Counted from the first letter of the stretch, positions 16,952 to 26,559 are shown. The stretch: DNA of 64,000 nucleotides from Spirochaetes bacterium GWB1_60_80 (GCA_001829185.1 MIAR01000004.1:62001-126000), one strand, 5' to 3'. Notes: generated from the sequence alone by a model not told the origin. A program made the numbers and translations.

Positions 16952-17818
16952 GTGGCAGTAGTCACCATGAAGAGCCTGCTCGAATCAGGCGTCCATTTCG
17001 GTCACCAGGTCAAGCGCTGGGATCCGCGTATGAAGAAATTCATATTCGCCGAGCGCAATGGTATCCACATCATCGACCTGCAGAAGACAATCAATTCCAT
17101 TAAGGAAGCTTACGAGGCGGTGCGCAAGACCGTCGTGGCCGGCAAACCGGTTCTGTTCGTCGGCACTAAAAAGCAAGCCCAGCTGGCCATCCAAAAAGAG
17201 GCAGAACGCTGCGAGCAGTATTTCGTGAACAATCGCTGGTTGGGCGGCATGCTCACCAATTTCTCGACGGTTCGTAAGTCGATCGAACGGCTCATCAAAC
17301 TCGAAAAAGAAGACTTCACCAGCCTCACCAAGAAAGAGCAAGCCCAGCTGATGAAGGAAAAGACCAAGCTGGAAAAGAACCTCGGGGGCATTAAGGGCAT
17401 GAATAAATTGCCCGGCATTATCTTCATAATCGACACCCGCAAGGAAGCCATCGCCGTTGCCGAAGCCCAGCGCCTCGGAATTCCGATCGTCGCCGTAGTC
17501 GACACTAATTGCAATCCAGAGGGCATCACCTTCCCCATCCCGGGCAACGATGACGCTATACGCTCCATCTCTCTCTTCACCCAGATCATCGCTAACGCCG
17601 TGGTTGAGGCCGAGAGTGAAAACGGCCTGAAGATCATCGAGACCCTGCAGGATGACGATGCCGCCCCGGCCCAGGCTAGCGGCACAGCCGCTGCTCCGGC
17701 CGCTGAAGAAGAAGTGGAAGTTGATCCGTCTACCTATGTGGCTCCGGACACCAAGGTCGAAGCTGCGGCTCCAGCCGAAGAGCCGGTTATTGAAGACGAT
17801 AAATACTACGCCAAATAA
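16952..17818 (+). CDS. rpsB: 30S ribosomal protein S2
   Basis: Part of the small ribosomal subunit, needed for S1 attachment. The product begins [19 protein letters not shown] and contains [32 protein letters not shown] and [14 protein letters not shown], all typical of S2. At 288 residues it is longer than the usual ~240-250 because of an acidic, Ala/Pro/Glu-rich C-terminal tail after residue ~238. The start is GTG with GGGAGG 5 nt upstream. tsf follows after 11 nt. Confidence 0.97.
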   Translation: MAVVTMKSLLESGVHFGHQVKRWDPRMKKFIFAERNGIHIIDLQKTINSIKEAYEAVRKTVVAGKPVLFVGTKKQAQLAIQKEAERCEQYFVNNRWLGGMLTNFSTVRKSIERLIKLEKEDFTSLTKKEQAQLMKEKTKLEKNLGGIKGMNKLPGIIFIIDTRKEAIAVAEAQRLGIPIVAVVDTNCNPEGITFPIPGNDDAIRSISLFTQIIANAVVEAESENGLKIIETLQDDDAAPAQASGTAAAPAAEEEVEVDPSTYVAPDTKVEAAAPAEEPVIEDDKYYAK

Positions 17819-17829
17819 GGAATACTGTC

Positions 17830-18684
17830 ATGGAAATCAAGGCAAACGATATAAAAGCCCTGCGTGAAAAAACCGGCGCAGGCATGATGGATTGCAAAAA
17901 AGCCCTGGTGGAAGCGGCCGGCGATATGGGCAAGGCTGAAAAAACCCTCAAGGAATGGGGTTTGGCTGGTGTCGAGAAGCGCGCGGGACGCGCCACCAAT
18001 GAAGGCCGCATTTTCATGGCCGGCAACGACCAGAAACTAGTCGCACTCGAGATTGCCTGCGAAACCGATTTTGTGGCCCGCAATGAAGACTTCATTAAAT
18101 TCGGGCAGAAGGCGGCCCAAACCTGCCTCGATAAAGGCTGGAGCACTGTTACACCGGAACTCGAGACCATGGTCAAGGATGTCGCCAGCGTCATCAAGGA
18201 AAATATCTCCCCCAAGCGCGTCGTCATGCAAACCGCGGCTGCCAATGAGCACCTCCACAGCTACATGCACGGCGAAGGCCGGATCTGCGTCGTGGTCAAG
18301 GCCAAGGCGGACAAGGCTGAAGCCTTCAGCAACCCTGAAATCAAAGGCTTTATTCATGACGTCGCCCTCCATATCGCGGCCTTCAATCCTACGTTCCTCG
18401 ACCAGAGCCGCGTCAGTGATGCCTGGCTCAAGGAGCAGCAGGAAATCTTCGCCAAGCAGGTTGAAGGCGATGAAAAAATTAAAGGCAAGCCGGCTACTGT
18501 CATTCAGGGAATCCTCAAGGGCAAAGTCAACAAGCTGATGTCAGACATGTGCCTGATGGATCAGGGATTCGTCAAAGACGAGAAGCAAAAGGTATCCGCT
18601 TTCGCCCAAGCCCTGCAAAAATCAAGCGGTCTGAATTTTACCATCGCCGATTTCGCGTATGTCCGCGTCGGCGAGGCTCTGTAA
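17830..18684 (+). CDS. tsf: Elongation factor Ts
   Basis: Guanine-nucleotide exchange factor for EF-Tu, 284 residues. The N-terminal UBA-like domain carries IKALREKTGAGMMDCKKAL, followed by the core domains with EIACETDFVARNEDF and HVALHIAAFNP-type segment (HDVALHIAAFNPTFLD). The gene sits between rpsB and frr. The usual pyrH between tsf and frr in many bacteria is absent, as in spirochaetes. Confidence 0.97.
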   Translation: MEIKANDIKALREKTGAGMMDCKKALVEAAGDMGKAEKTLKEWGLAGVEKRAGRATNEGRIFMAGNDQKLVALEIACETDFVARNEDFIKFGQKAAQTCLDKGWSTVTPELETMVKDVASVIKENISPKRVVMQTAAANEHLHSYMHGEGRICVVVKAKADKAEAFSNPEIKGFIHDVALHIAAFNPTFLDQSRVSDAWLKEQQEIFAKQVEGDEKIKGKPATVIQGILKGKVNKLMSDMCLMDQGFVKDEKQKVSAFAQALQKSSGLNFTIADFAYVRVGEAL

Positions 18685-18769
18685 GCCGAAACGTTTCAAG
18701 CAAACAGACCTGGCCGGCAATGCGCAACTCGAACGAGCGTATTGTCGGCCCGGCCAACGGGAGAGCAGC

Positions 18770-19318
18770 ATGGATACCATAAAACACAATTGCGAAGAGC
18801 GAATGAAGAAGAGTCTCGGCGCGCTCAAGGATGAGTTCGCCTCAATCCGGACTGGCCGGGCTTCTCCAGCGATCCTCGATAAAGTCCGTGTCGATTACTA
18901 TGGTGAAAAATCACCGCTCGGCCAGGTCGCAACCGTCTCGGTTCCGGAAGCGCGCCTGATCGTCATCCAACCCTGGGATAAAGCCCTGATCATCGAGATC
19001 GAGAAGGCGCTCCTGAAGTCGGATCTGGGGCTCAACCCCTCCAACGACGGTAAGGTCATCCGCATTGCCATTCCGCCGCTCACCGAGCAACGACGCAAGG
19101 AACTGGTCAAAGCGGCCAAAGCGACGGCCGAGACGTACCGCGTCGCGCTACGCAACATCCGCCGCGATGCCAACGAGGATATCAAAAAGCACAAGGGCAG
19201 CATTCCGGAGGACGAGGTCAAAAAGACCGAGGATGATCTCCAAAAGCTGACCGACTCCTATGTCGCCCTCGTTAACAAGGCCTTCGACGAAAAAGAAAAA
19301 GAGATACTGGAAGTCTGA
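18770..19318 (+). CDS. frr: Ribosome recycling factor
   Basis: Splits post-termination ribosomes together with EF-G. The 182-residue product shows the family segments RTGRASPAILDKVRVDYYG, TPLxQVA-like SPLGQVATVSVPEARL, IQPWDK, LNPSNDGKVIRI and PPLTEQRRKELVK. The ATG at 18770 follows GGGAGAGCAGC; the frame upstream overlaps tsf and lacks a ribosome-binding site. uppS begins 3 nt after the stop. Confidence 0.97.
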   Translation: MDTIKHNCEERMKKSLGALKDEFASIRTGRASPAILDKVRVDYYGEKSPLGQVATVSVPEARLIVIQPWDKALIIEIEKALLKSDLGLNPSNDGKVIRIAIPPLTEQRRKELVKAAKATAETYRVALRNIRRDANEDIKKHKGSIPEDEVKKTEDDLQKLTDSYVALVNKAFDEKEKEILEV

Positions 19319-19321
19319 GCA

Positions 19322-20020
19322 ATGGCCCAGCACGGTACTATTCTGCCCCGACATGTCGGCATTATTATGGACGGCAACGGCCGCTGGGCACAGGGGCGCG
19401 GCCTGCCTCGTACCGAGGGCCATAAGCAAGGCTTGCTGACCGCTAAGAAAATTGTCCTGGCTGCCAGCGAGTTAGGCATTACCTATTTATCACTGTATAC
19501 CTTCAGCACTGAAAACTGGAAACGAGCCGCCGAAGAAGTCGGTTTCTTGATGAATTTAATTCCTGGCAGCCTGATCAGGGAATTGCCCTTTTATAGGGAA
19601 CACGACATTCGGGTGGTGCACGCCGGCGACCGCGCCCGTCTACCGGAAAACGTGGTTGCGGCCCTCAGCCAAATCGCCGAGGCAACGGCTGGTCATCGTG
19701 GCCTGACGGTCAATCTGGCCATCAATTACGGTGGCCGCGACGAGATCGTACGAGCGGCTAATCGCCTAATTACCCTCGGTGTCAAGGAAGCAACTCCGGA
19801 AAATTTTTCGGCGGCTCTCGATATTCCAGATTTACCCGACCTCGACCTGATAATCCGTACCGGTGGCGAGAGGCGTCTATCCAATTTCTTTCTGTGGCAT
19901 AGCGCCTATGCAGAATTACACTTTTCAGATACTCTTTGGCCGGACTGGGATGAAGCGCACTTCCAGGTGGCTCTGGCTGATTTTGGCAGCCGTCAACGCA
20001 GATATGGGGGCCTGTCTTGA
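19322..20020 (+). CDS. uppS: Isoprenyl (undecaprenyl-diphosphate) synthase
   Basis: cis-Prenyltransferase that makes the C55 lipid carrier for peptidoglycan and other envelope polymers. The 232-residue enzyme has HVGIIMDGNGRWAQGRG (catalytic Asp), HKQG, LSLYTFSTENWKR, and the C-terminal DLIIRTGGERRLSNFFLW and AYAELHFSDTLWPDW. It is translationally coupled to cdsA by a 4-nt overlap. Confidence 0.96.
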   Translation: MAQHGTILPRHVGIIMDGNGRWAQGRGLPRTEGHKQGLLTAKKIVLAASELGITYLSLYTFSTENWKRAAEEVGFLMNLIPGSLIRELPFYREHDIRVVHAGDRARLPENVVAALSQIAEATAGHRGLTVNLAINYGGRDEIVRAANRLITLGVKEATPENFSAALDIPDLPDLDLIIRTGGERRLSNFFLWHSAYAELHFSDTLWPDWDEAHFQVALADFGSRQRRYGGLS

Positions 20021-20877
20021 AAAATATCCTGTTTCGCATCCTGTTGGTACTTATCGCCCTGCCCATTCTGATAATTGCGGCGCTATTTTTTCCGCAACAC
20101 CATTTCAGCCTCATTGCGGCCTTCGTGTTACTGTTTTCTTTGGGGGCCGGCATTGAGTTGGCAAAAATTCTCGATCCTCGACTATCGGCGCCCCAAGCGG
20201 CAAGCATCGCCATCCTAGCGATCCTGCCCGGATTATGCATTCATGGTATTGGCCTGTTCCTCCCCGCTTCAGCCCTGGAATTACTCGGTATTGCCAGCCT
20301 GATTATAGCGGTACTTATCGGTTATTATCTTATCTCATTTACCTTCCCCCGAAGCCTCGAAGAGCTTCCCGTGAATTTTTTAACCTTTAAGACACGGCTT
20401 TTCTCGCTGGTCTACCTGAGTTTTCCATCCGCGATCATCTTAACTTTCCTGACCATCCCACTCCATGCCGGCCAAGTAATCCTCTGGTTCTGCATGATAG
20501 TCTTCGCGAATGACAGCGCAGCCTGGCTATTCGGCATTACCATGGGCAAGCATCGGGGCTTCATCAAGGTGTCGCCTAACAAGAGTCTTGAAGGCTTTAT
20601 AGCCGGCCTCCTGGGCAGCACCGCCGCCGCCCTACTCGGCCCGGTGATATTTTCCTTCATACCGGCCAATTGGCCTGTCCTTGCCGGCCTCGGTCTCGTC
20701 TGTGGTTTCACCGGCATCGTGGGTGACCTCTTCGAGTCGGCCTTGAAGCGGACAGCAGGAGTCAAGGATTCCGGGAAAATCATCCCCGGCAGAGGTGGCT
20801 TTCTTGATTCCTTCGATAGTATTTTATTTTCCGCCTTACCCTTCCTGATTGCCCTATTGCTCCTGAAGATTCTTTAA
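20017..20877 (+). CDS. cdsA: Phosphatidate cytidylyltransferase
   Basis: Makes CDP-diacylglycerol for phospholipid synthesis in the inner membrane. The 286-residue protein has about 7-8 hydrophobic segments. The CdsA signature is near the C-terminus: ESALKRTAGVKDSGKIIPG followed by RGGFLDSFDSI (the common GHGGxxDRxDS reads GRGGFLDSFDS). NDSAAWLFG and SPNKSLEGF are also family motifs. Only 9 nt separate it from rseP; dxr, found between these genes in Treponema pallidum, is missing here. Confidence 0.94.
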   Translation: MKNILFRILLVLIALPILIIAALFFPQHHFSLIAAFVLLFSLGAGIELAKILDPRLSAPQAASIAILAILPGLCIHGIGLFLPASALELLGIASLIIAVLIGYYLISFTFPRSLEELPVNFLTFKTRLFSLVYLSFPSAIILTFLTIPLHAGQVILWFCMIVFANDSAAWLFGITMGKHRGFIKVSPNKSLEGFIAGLLGSTAAALLGPVIFSFIPANWPVLAGLGLVCGFTGIVGDLFESALKRTAGVKDSGKIIPGRGGFLDSFDSILFSALPFLIALLLLKIL

Positions 20878-20886
20878 GGATTTTAC

Positions 20887-22245
20887 ATGACTATCCTGAC
20901 CATATTGTTCGGCTTGATCGGCCTAGGCATCGTCGTCTTTGTGCATGAACTCGGCCATTTTACCTTCGCCCGGCTGTGTGGCGTCGAGGTAGAAGAATTC
21001 TCGCTCGGGTGGGGGCCAAAGCTATGGGGTTTTCGCCGCGGCAAAACGACCTACCGTCTTTCGATGCTTCCGATTGGCGGTTATTGCAAGATGAAGGGCG
21101 ACGAAGCTTACCGCAAGGCTATTGAACAGAATCTCGACGCCTTTCCGCTCGAGCCTGGCAGTTACCATTCTGCCCATCCACTAAAGCGCATTATCATTTC
21201 CATCGGCGGGCCTTTGTTCAACGTTATCTTCGCCATGCTGGTTTTTATCACCATTGCCCTGGTTGGACAAACGATTCATACCTTTCCCAACCGTATCATA
21301 GTCGCCGACGATTACCTATCGACGCCGACTGTCCTACCGGCCCGCGCCGCTGGCTTACAGACTGGCGATTTTATCACAACCATCAATGGTCGCGCGACTG
21401 CCAGCTTCGGCGATATCCAGAAAGTGGTTTCCATGTCCGCTGGGCAGGATCTCGTTCTCTCGGTCCGACGTGGCGAGACCGACCTCACGCTCCGCCTGAA
21501 ACCAAGTCTTGATACCGATACTGGCGCCGGCCGCATCGGCATCTATCCTTGGGTCGACCCGGTCGTCGGCAGCGTAAGCCCGGATGGCCCGGCCTATATC
21601 GCTGGAATCAAGCCCGGCGACAGGATCATTGCAGTCGCTGGTATAGCGATAAACCACTACATTGGCCTGACGGCCTTTTTACAGGAACAGACGCCGGCCG
21701 GCCTGGATTGCGAAATCCTGCGCTCCGGCGAACGACTGACTGTACGAATCGTTCCAGGCTACAGCGAAGCTGGCATCGATCTGGGCATCGGCTGGCAAAC
21801 CCTGGATCTGCTGATCCGCTCCGACAACTTCATCATGGCTATCGGGAATGGCATCAAGGAAACCTTCAGCAACATCGGCGGCACCTTGCACGGGCTGGCA
21901 ACGCTTTTCAAGGGAGTCAACCCGCTTAAGGCCTTGTCAGGCCCGGCCAGGATTACTTGGCTGGTTGGCCAGGTTGCCACCGACGGATTTGAGAGCGGCC
22001 TGCAAAGCGGCTTGACCTCATCCTTCAATTTCCTGGCTATCTTGTCCATCGGCCTGTTCATCATGAATCTGCTGCCGATCCCTGTTCTGGATGGTGGCTG
22101 GATAGTGCTATTCCTGCTTGAGTTAGTCAGAGGCCGACCAGTAAAAGTCAAAACCGTATTTCGCTATCAGCTTATAGGGGTATTCGCGCTGCTGGCCCTG
22201 TTCCTTCTCACCACCATCGGTGATATTTTGTTTTTCGGAAAGTAG
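20887..22245 (+). CDS. rseP: Site-2 protease RseP
   Basis: Intramembrane zinc metalloprotease that cleaves anti-sigma factors or remnant signal peptides. The first membrane helix carries VHELGHF (HExxH zinc site). Two PDZ-like regions are seen (AAGLQTGDFITTINGRA, residues ~155-170, and PAYIAGIKPGDRIIAVAG, ~240-257). The C-terminal helix has NLLPIPVLDGGWI (the LDGG motif that completes the zinc site). The 452-residue length is normal. It ends the rpsB-rseP run, with a CpXC-domain gene 9 nt downstream. Confidence 0.95.
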   Translation: MTILTILFGLIGLGIVVFVHELGHFTFARLCGVEVEEFSLGWGPKLWGFRRGKTTYRLSMLPIGGYCKMKGDEAYRKAIEQNLDAFPLEPGSYHSAHPLKRIIISIGGPLFNVIFAMLVFITIALVGQTIHTFPNRIIVADDYLSTPTVLPARAAGLQTGDFITTINGRATASFGDIQKVVSMSAGQDLVLSVRRGETDLTLRLKPSLDTDTGAGRIGIYPWVDPVVGSVSPDGPAYIAGIKPGDRIIAVAGIAINHYIGLTAFLQEQTPAGLDCEILRSGERLTVRIVPGYSEAGIDLGIGWQTLDLLIRSDNFIMAIGNGIKETFSNIGGTLHGLATLFKGVNPLKALSGPARITWLVGQVATDGFESGLQSGLTSSFNFLAILSIGLFIMNLLPIPVLDGGWIVLFLLELVRGRPVKVKTVFRYQLIGVFALLALFLLTTIGDILFFGK

Positions 22246-22254
22246 GAGACCGCC

Positions 22255-22866
22255 ATGATCCAGAAAGTTAAATGCCATTGTGACAAGGAACTTGAGTTGG
22301 ACATTCCGGAAATGATCGACCTTGATTCGAAAGCCGACCTAGTCTCAACTATAACCAGTGGTCAATTTCTGGCCAGCATCTGCGGCTTCTGCGGCGCGAC
22401 AGTCCGGCCGGAATGCCAGCTGGAATTGCGCTGGAGCCGCTTTGAGCGCCCGATCTGGCTGGTACCGGAAATGGACCGGGCTTTGGTGCTGCATGGAAAA
22501 GCCGACGCTCCGAAAAGCCATGAGATACTAGTTGGATACGCGGAATTGATTGAACGTGTCAATGTGCTGCGCAGCGATTTGGATCCCAAAACGATTGAGG
22601 TCATCAAATATTATCTGCAGAGCAAAGCAGAGGAAACGGACACCGACGGTGAGATTACGGTGCTCTTCGGCGGTCTTGATACCAACCGCTTGCAGTTCCG
22701 GGTCAGCGGTTACAAATCTGGCGAAACCGGGCTCCTGCATATTACTATGGAAAAGTACCTGGAGATCAAGGCAGACTTTAAACGCCTCAGCCTTACCGAG
22801 CCGTTTAAAATGATTTTTTCAGGCGGCTATCAATCGATTCGAAAAGCGGCCGTTCTGGAAACCTGA
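22255..22866 (+). CDS. CpXC-domain protein
   Basis: A 203-residue protein whose N-terminal half resembles the CpXC domain: a CHC pair at residues 7-9 and CGFCG near residue 42 would bind a zinc ion, with VRPECQLELRWSRFERPIWLV between. The rest is an alpha/beta region without recognised motif. A Shine-Dalgarno GTAGGAGA precedes the ATG. It probably belongs to the rseP transcription unit and is followed by a terminator shared with the convergent comFB-like gene. Function unknown. Confidence 0.7.
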   Translation: MIQKVKCHCDKELELDIPEMIDLDSKADLVSTITSGQFLASICGFCGATVRPECQLELRWSRFERPIWLVPEMDRALVLHGKADAPKSHEILVGYAELIERVNVLRSDLDPKTIEVIKYYLQSKAEETDTDGEITVLFGGLDTNRLQFRVSGYKSGETGLLHITMEKYLEIKADFKRLSLTEPFKMIFSGGYQSIRKAAVLET

Positions 22867-22891
22867 GTAGCCAACTTCGCGCTCCTCAGAA

Positions 22892-22926
22892 GGCCGACCA
22901 CTCAACTGTGGGCCGGGTTGTTTTTC
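22892..22926 (+). terminator. Terminator between convergent genes
   Basis: GGC(C)GA-CCAC and GTGG-GCC pair with a small bulge around TCAACT and are followed by GGGTTGTTTTT on the plus strand. It overlaps the end of the comFB-like gene. Confidence 0.45.
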
Positions 22927-23198
22927 ACTTTGCTGATGGCCACGGCGACTGCCTGCCTAACCGATTCAGCATACTCACCTTCTTCGGCGGCATGCGCATA
23001 AAGGGTTCCCATCAACGAGGCATGATAGCGCGGCTTAAGACGATTCAAAGCCAAGGCCGCAATATCAAGTACGCAATCCTGACAATCGCATAAGCCGTCG
23101 GCAATCTCGTCATCCAGGCGTCGGCCCAATTCTTCGAGGACCATGCGTTCGGTATCACTGACCAAAAAAGATAAATCGTAATTTTTTTCAACATCCAT
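22902..23198 (-). CDS. ComFB-like (late competence / cyclic-dinucleotide receptor family) protein
   Basis: A 98-residue protein with the ComFB pattern: acidic N-terminus, MVLEELGRRLDDE, the cysteine motif CDCQDC, DIAALALNRLKPRYH and a C-terminal helix. The four cysteine-spaced residues suggest zinc binding. ComFB proteins of cyanobacteria and Bacillus have been reported as cyclic-dinucleotide receptors; for this protein that is inference. I chose the ATG at 23198 (MDVEKNYD) because AAAGGA lies upstream, while the ATG 24 nt further upstream has none. It lies downstream of dnaB on the same strand, 87 nt after it. Confidence 0.75.
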   Translation of the reverse strand: MDVEKNYDLSFLVSDTERMVLEELGRRLDDEIADGLCDCQDCVLDIAALALNRLKPRYHASLMGTLYAHAAEEGEYAESVRQAVAVAISKVKNNPAHS

Positions 23199-23284
23199 GC
23201 TGGCAATCCTTTCCAGGCGCATCGAACTGAAGAATCCAGTTCGGGAACGGACAACTCCGCTACAATTAAGCGCTCATGGCAAGT

Positions 23285-24631
23285 CTAGTGTATAGAGTTC
23301 TCTTTTTCAAGGTTTTCGAAACGGGTTATGCTCGAGAAGAATAAGAGCGAAAATTTACCGACCGGTCCATTGCGCTGTTTGGAAATGTAAATGTCGGTCG
23401 GAATATAGGGAGAACGTTCGTCTTGCTTTTTATCGATCTCGCGTTCGCGATGCAGGAATAGAATGACATCGGCATCTTGTTCAATTGAACCGGAATCGCG
23501 CAGGTCAGCCAGCGAAGGTTGTTTACCTTCCGCCTCGCGTTTCAGCTGGGCCAACGCCACAATCGGAATATTCAACTCCCGCGACAAAGCTTTCAAGGAA
23601 CGTGAAATGCTTGAAATCTGCTCCCAGCGCGGCAATTCGGGATTCTCGTGACTGATGAGACCCAAATAATCGATGAACAGAATTTTGATATTTTGCTCGG
23701 TCTTCATACGCCGAGCCAGGGAACGCAGATCGAGCAGCTTGATGTTCGGGACGTCGACCAGATAGAGCGGCGCTTCATAGATCCGGCTGGCGGCTTCCAT
23801 AAGTTTCTGGATATCGCTATTCTTAATCAGTCCGCTCTTGATTTTCTCGGAATGGACCCGAGCCTCGCTGGCCAGCATGCGGTACATGAGGGACATGTCG
23901 GACATTTCGGCCGAGAAAAAGCCGACTGGCACATTATCCCGTAAAGCCATGTTGGCGGCAATATTGAGGCCGAAAGCCGTCTTGCCGACGCTAGGCCGGG
24001 CGCCAATGATGATGAGCTCGGAATTCTGCAACCCACTGGTCATGGAGTCGAGATCGGTGTACCCGGTCGGAATACCGGTATAGGGCGACTTGCTTTTGGC
24101 AAATTTCTCGATTTGCAGCATGGTATCAGGGATAATTTCTTTTACCGAGCGGTAGTTGATAGTCTGCTTACTCTGGGTAATCCGAAAAATACTTTCCTGG
24201 ATCTCGTCGAGCATCAGGGACGTTTCGATTGAATCATTATGGGCAGACTGCTTGATGACGGCCGCCAGCTTGATTAACGATCTGCGAACCGAACCATCGG
24301 ATACTATTTTAGCATAGTATTCAATATTGGCGCTGGATGGCACCGTATCGGTCAGGTGGGCGATGTAGGCCACGCCACCGGAGTTATCCAGCGTACCGAG
24401 CAACCGCATCTCATCGGCCAAGGTTATCAAGTCGGCCTTCTGGCCCTTCTCAAACAAGGACAGTATAGCGGCGAATACATGGCGGTTGGCATTGATGTAG
24501 TAGTCATCCGGACGCAAATAACGCAGAATCTGCGGTACGGCGTCCGGATCGAGAAGCAAGGCCCCCAGCGAGGCCTGTTCCGCCTCACTGTTGTGGGGCG
24601 GTACTTTATCCTTGAGTTCGCTGGGGATCAT
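23285..24631 (-). CDS. dnaB: Replicative DNA helicase DnaB
   Basis: Hexameric 5'-3' helicase of the replication fork. The N-terminal domain begins PPHNSEAEQASLGALLLDPD. The RecA-like domain has Walker A GARPSVGKTAFGLN, FSAEMS, Walker B ILFIDYLGLI, the ALSRELNIPIVALAQL segment and DLRDSGSIEQDADVILFLHR. At 448 residues it has normal length; no intein is present. It is the last gene of the rpsF-ssb-rpsR-DUF2232-rplI-dnaB operon, 7 nt after rplI. Confidence 0.97.
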   Translation of the reverse strand: MIPSELKDKVPPHNSEAEQASLGALLLDPDAVPQILRYLRPDDYYINANRHVFAAILSLFEKGQKADLITLADEMRLLGTLDNSGGVAYIAHLTDTVPSSANIEYYAKIVSDGSVRRSLIKLAAVIKQSAHNDSIETSLMLDEIQESIFRITQSKQTINYRSVKEIIPDTMLQIEKFAKSKSPYTGIPTGYTDLDSMTSGLQNSELIIIGARPSVGKTAFGLNIAANMALRDNVPVGFFSAEMSDMSLMYRMLASEARVHSEKIKSGLIKNSDIQKLMEAASRIYEAPLYLVDVPNIKLLDLRSLARRMKTEQNIKILFIDYLGLISHENPELPRWEQISSISRSLKALSRELNIPIVALAQLKREAEGKQPSLADLRDSGSIEQDADVILFLHREREIDKKQDERSPYIPTDIYISKQRNGPVGKFSLLFFSSITRFENLEKENSIH

Positions 24632-24638
24632 CTACCGT

Positions 24639-25223
24639 TCAAACTTCGGCCGGGGAATTTTTTTCATGGCTGGAAACCGGGCTTTCGACGCCGACAGTCT
24701 CATTGGCGGCAGGCTCCTGGAACTCGGGACGGCGCTTGCGAGCTGGCGGAGCGTTGGGTGCAGCCTTCGCCTTTTCCTCATGCCCTTTGACGACCAGGCG
24801 AAGGGTGGCTTCGTCCTTCTCGTACAGGCGAATCATGATCTTGTAATTGCCGACGCTCTTAATGATGCGGCCGGGCACTTCGATACGCTTGCGATCGATA
24901 TCATAGCCCTTTTTAACGAGTTCATCGGCGATGCTGGCATTGGTGACAGCGCCATACAGCTTGCCACTATGGCCGGCTGGCATGTCGAGATTAACTTCGT
25001 CGGCTTCCAGACGAGTCTTAAGATCCAGACTGGTCTGACGTTTCTCAGCCTTGCGGGACTCAATCTCAGCCTTGCGTTTTTCGAAAACGCCGATAGCAGC
25101 GGGACTGTAGGCATAGACCAGGCCTCGAGGCAACAGATAGTTGCGGGCATAACCGGCGGCGACGTCCTTCACGTCTCCGAGTTCGCCCAAGCCAGGTACA
25201 TCGTGGTTCAGAATAACCTTCAT
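24639..25223 (-). CDS. rplI: 50S ribosomal protein L9
   Basis: Large-subunit protein with the signature MKVILNHDVPGLGELGDVKD and GYARNYLLPRGLVY in the N-terminal domain, a connecting helix, and the C-terminal domain to about residue 150. The 194-residue length exceeds the typical ~148: the last ~45 residues are a Lys/Pro/Glu-rich, probably disordered tail (from about KGHEEKAKAAPN). The ATG overlaps the end of the DUF2232 gene by 4 nt. Confidence 0.96.
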   Translation of the reverse strand: MKVILNHDVPGLGELGDVKDVAAGYARNYLLPRGLVYAYSPAAIGVFEKRKAEIESRKAEKRQTSLDLKTRLEADEVNLDMPAGHSGKLYGAVTNASIADELVKKGYDIDRKRIEVPGRIIKSVGNYKIMIRLYEKDEATLRLVVKGHEEKAKAAPNAPPARKRRPEFQEPAANETVGVESPVSSHEKNSPAEV

Positions 25224-26239
25224 GGTTGTTCTCCTTTGGATTGTATTCGAAACGGTATCCAGGTCTCGAGGGTACCAACCAGTGCCAATCCAACCCCGAT
25301 CACCAAGCCGCTGGTGCCGCCAACGGCGGTTATAACGAGCAAGACGATCAGGATGACACCGGCGGCAGGCGCCATGCGGGTACGCGAAATTTTCACGAAC
25401 AGCACGGCGAGACCTTGGACAGCGTAACAGACAGATAAAGCGAAGGCCAGATTGGTAGCCAGCGCATCGAGAGGGCCAATCGCCGTAAAGCGGGTAGCCA
25501 GCAACAGTGACCAGGATCCCAGCAACGGCCAGACCAGATAGGTCGGTACCCGATATAAATGCAACAATGGCGACAGCCCAGTACCGATCAACTGGCGTCC
25601 CAGCCCTTCAAGCAGGGTTGGCGACATCACTTGCCCAGGAATGAGGGAAGCCCGTACCACACGGTTGCGCAGCCAGCGCGAACTCATCCAGACACTGACA
25701 AACAGCCATAGGAAAACGATGGCCGGCCAAAATCCTATCAGAAAATCTCGAAAAAAGACGATAAAATCGGCCACCGGCATCTCACCGGTATTAAGATAGC
25801 TATTCATTTGTTGCAGCATAGCATCCAACAAAACCGCGAATTCCGGCCAGGCCGCGAACTGGAGCAAAACGGGTAGACTAGCCAATCCGGCCAGCAACCC
25901 AAGCACCATGATGCGCGGCGTAAAATCCAGTCGGCGAAGAGCCGGATGCGCAAAAACGGTAATGCCGATGATCATGGCGATGGCCGGCAGAAAGAGCCAG
26001 AAACCATGCCATAGGCTGACGCTGCCTTCACCGAAGGAAAACACCAAGGCCAGGATCAGGAAAACCGCCAGCGCGGCGGCGGCGGCGCTTACCATGGCCT
26101 TATAGCCACACCTTCCTTCCACTACCAGGAGCGGTAACAGGAACAAAAACGAGGCCAATCCGCTCGTGTACAAGACGGCAGCCAACAGCCCCATACCGAG
26201 GCTATACAACGGAAAAGCTTTGACTGCCGTCGTATTCAT
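25220..26239 (-). CDS. DUF2232/YybS-like membrane protein
   Basis: A 339-residue integral membrane protein with about eight hydrophobic segments and no soluble domain of note. In many Firmicutes and spirochaetes a DUF2232 (YybS-like) gene lies exactly here, between rpsR and rplI, so the call rests mainly on position and topology. Function is unknown. It overlaps rplI by 4 nt and begins 11 nt after rpsR ends. Confidence 0.65.
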   Translation of the reverse strand: MNTTAVKAFPLYSLGMGLLAAVLYTSGLASFLFLLPLLVVEGRCGYKAMVSAAAAALAVFLILALVFSFGEGSVSLWHGFWLFLPAIAMIIGITVFAHPALRRLDFTPRIMVLGLLAGLASLPVLLQFAAWPEFAVLLDAMLQQMNSYLNTGEMPVADFIVFFRDFLIGFWPAIVFLWLFVSVWMSSRWLRNRVVRASLIPGQVMSPTLLEGLGRQLIGTGLSPLLHLYRVPTYLVWPLLGSWSLLLATRFTAIGPLDALATNLAFALSVCYAVQGLAVLFVKISRTRMAPAAGVILIVLLVITAVGGTSGLVIGVGLALVGTLETWIPFRIQSKGEQP

Positions 26240-26250
26240 GGTAGGACTAA

Positions 26251-26535
26251 TCAGTTGGCCACGAAGGGCAACATGGCCAGCGAGCGGGAGCGCTTGATGG
26301 CCAGGGCCAGAACGCGCTGGTGCTTGGAACAGGTGCCGGTAATGCGGCGCGGCAGGATCTTGCCGCGCTCGGTGATGAAGCGACGCAGAACCTCGGCATC
26401 CTTATAATCGATCTTCAGCTTCTGGCCGCAGAACTTGCAGACCTTCTTCCTGAAAAAACCTTTGCGGCCACCGCGGCCGCCTCGCTCTTCGTCTCTCCGG
26501 CCATCGTCATCGCGGCCACTGCGCATATCGGACAT
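26251..26535 (-). CDS. rpsR: 30S ribosomal protein S18
   Basis: Small-subunit protein of 94 residues. The N-terminus is an Arg/Gly/Asp-rich extension ([20 protein letters not shown]). The conserved core has [39 protein letters not shown] and [12 protein letters not shown]. The cysteine pair CKFC is typical of zinc-type S18. Lies between ssb and the DUF2232 gene. Confidence 0.97.
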   Translation of the reverse strand: MSDMRSGRDDDGRRDEERGGRGGRKGFFRKKVCKFCGQKLKIDYKDAEVLRRFITERGKILPRRITGTCSKHQRVLALAIKRSRSLAMLPFVAN

Positions 26536-26559
26536 AGGGTTCTCCTTAATAGTATGGAA

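Noticed and set aside
24591-25427. A 278-codon plus-strand open frame over rplI and DUF2232
   Set aside because: Antisense to the well-conserved L9 gene and without own signals.
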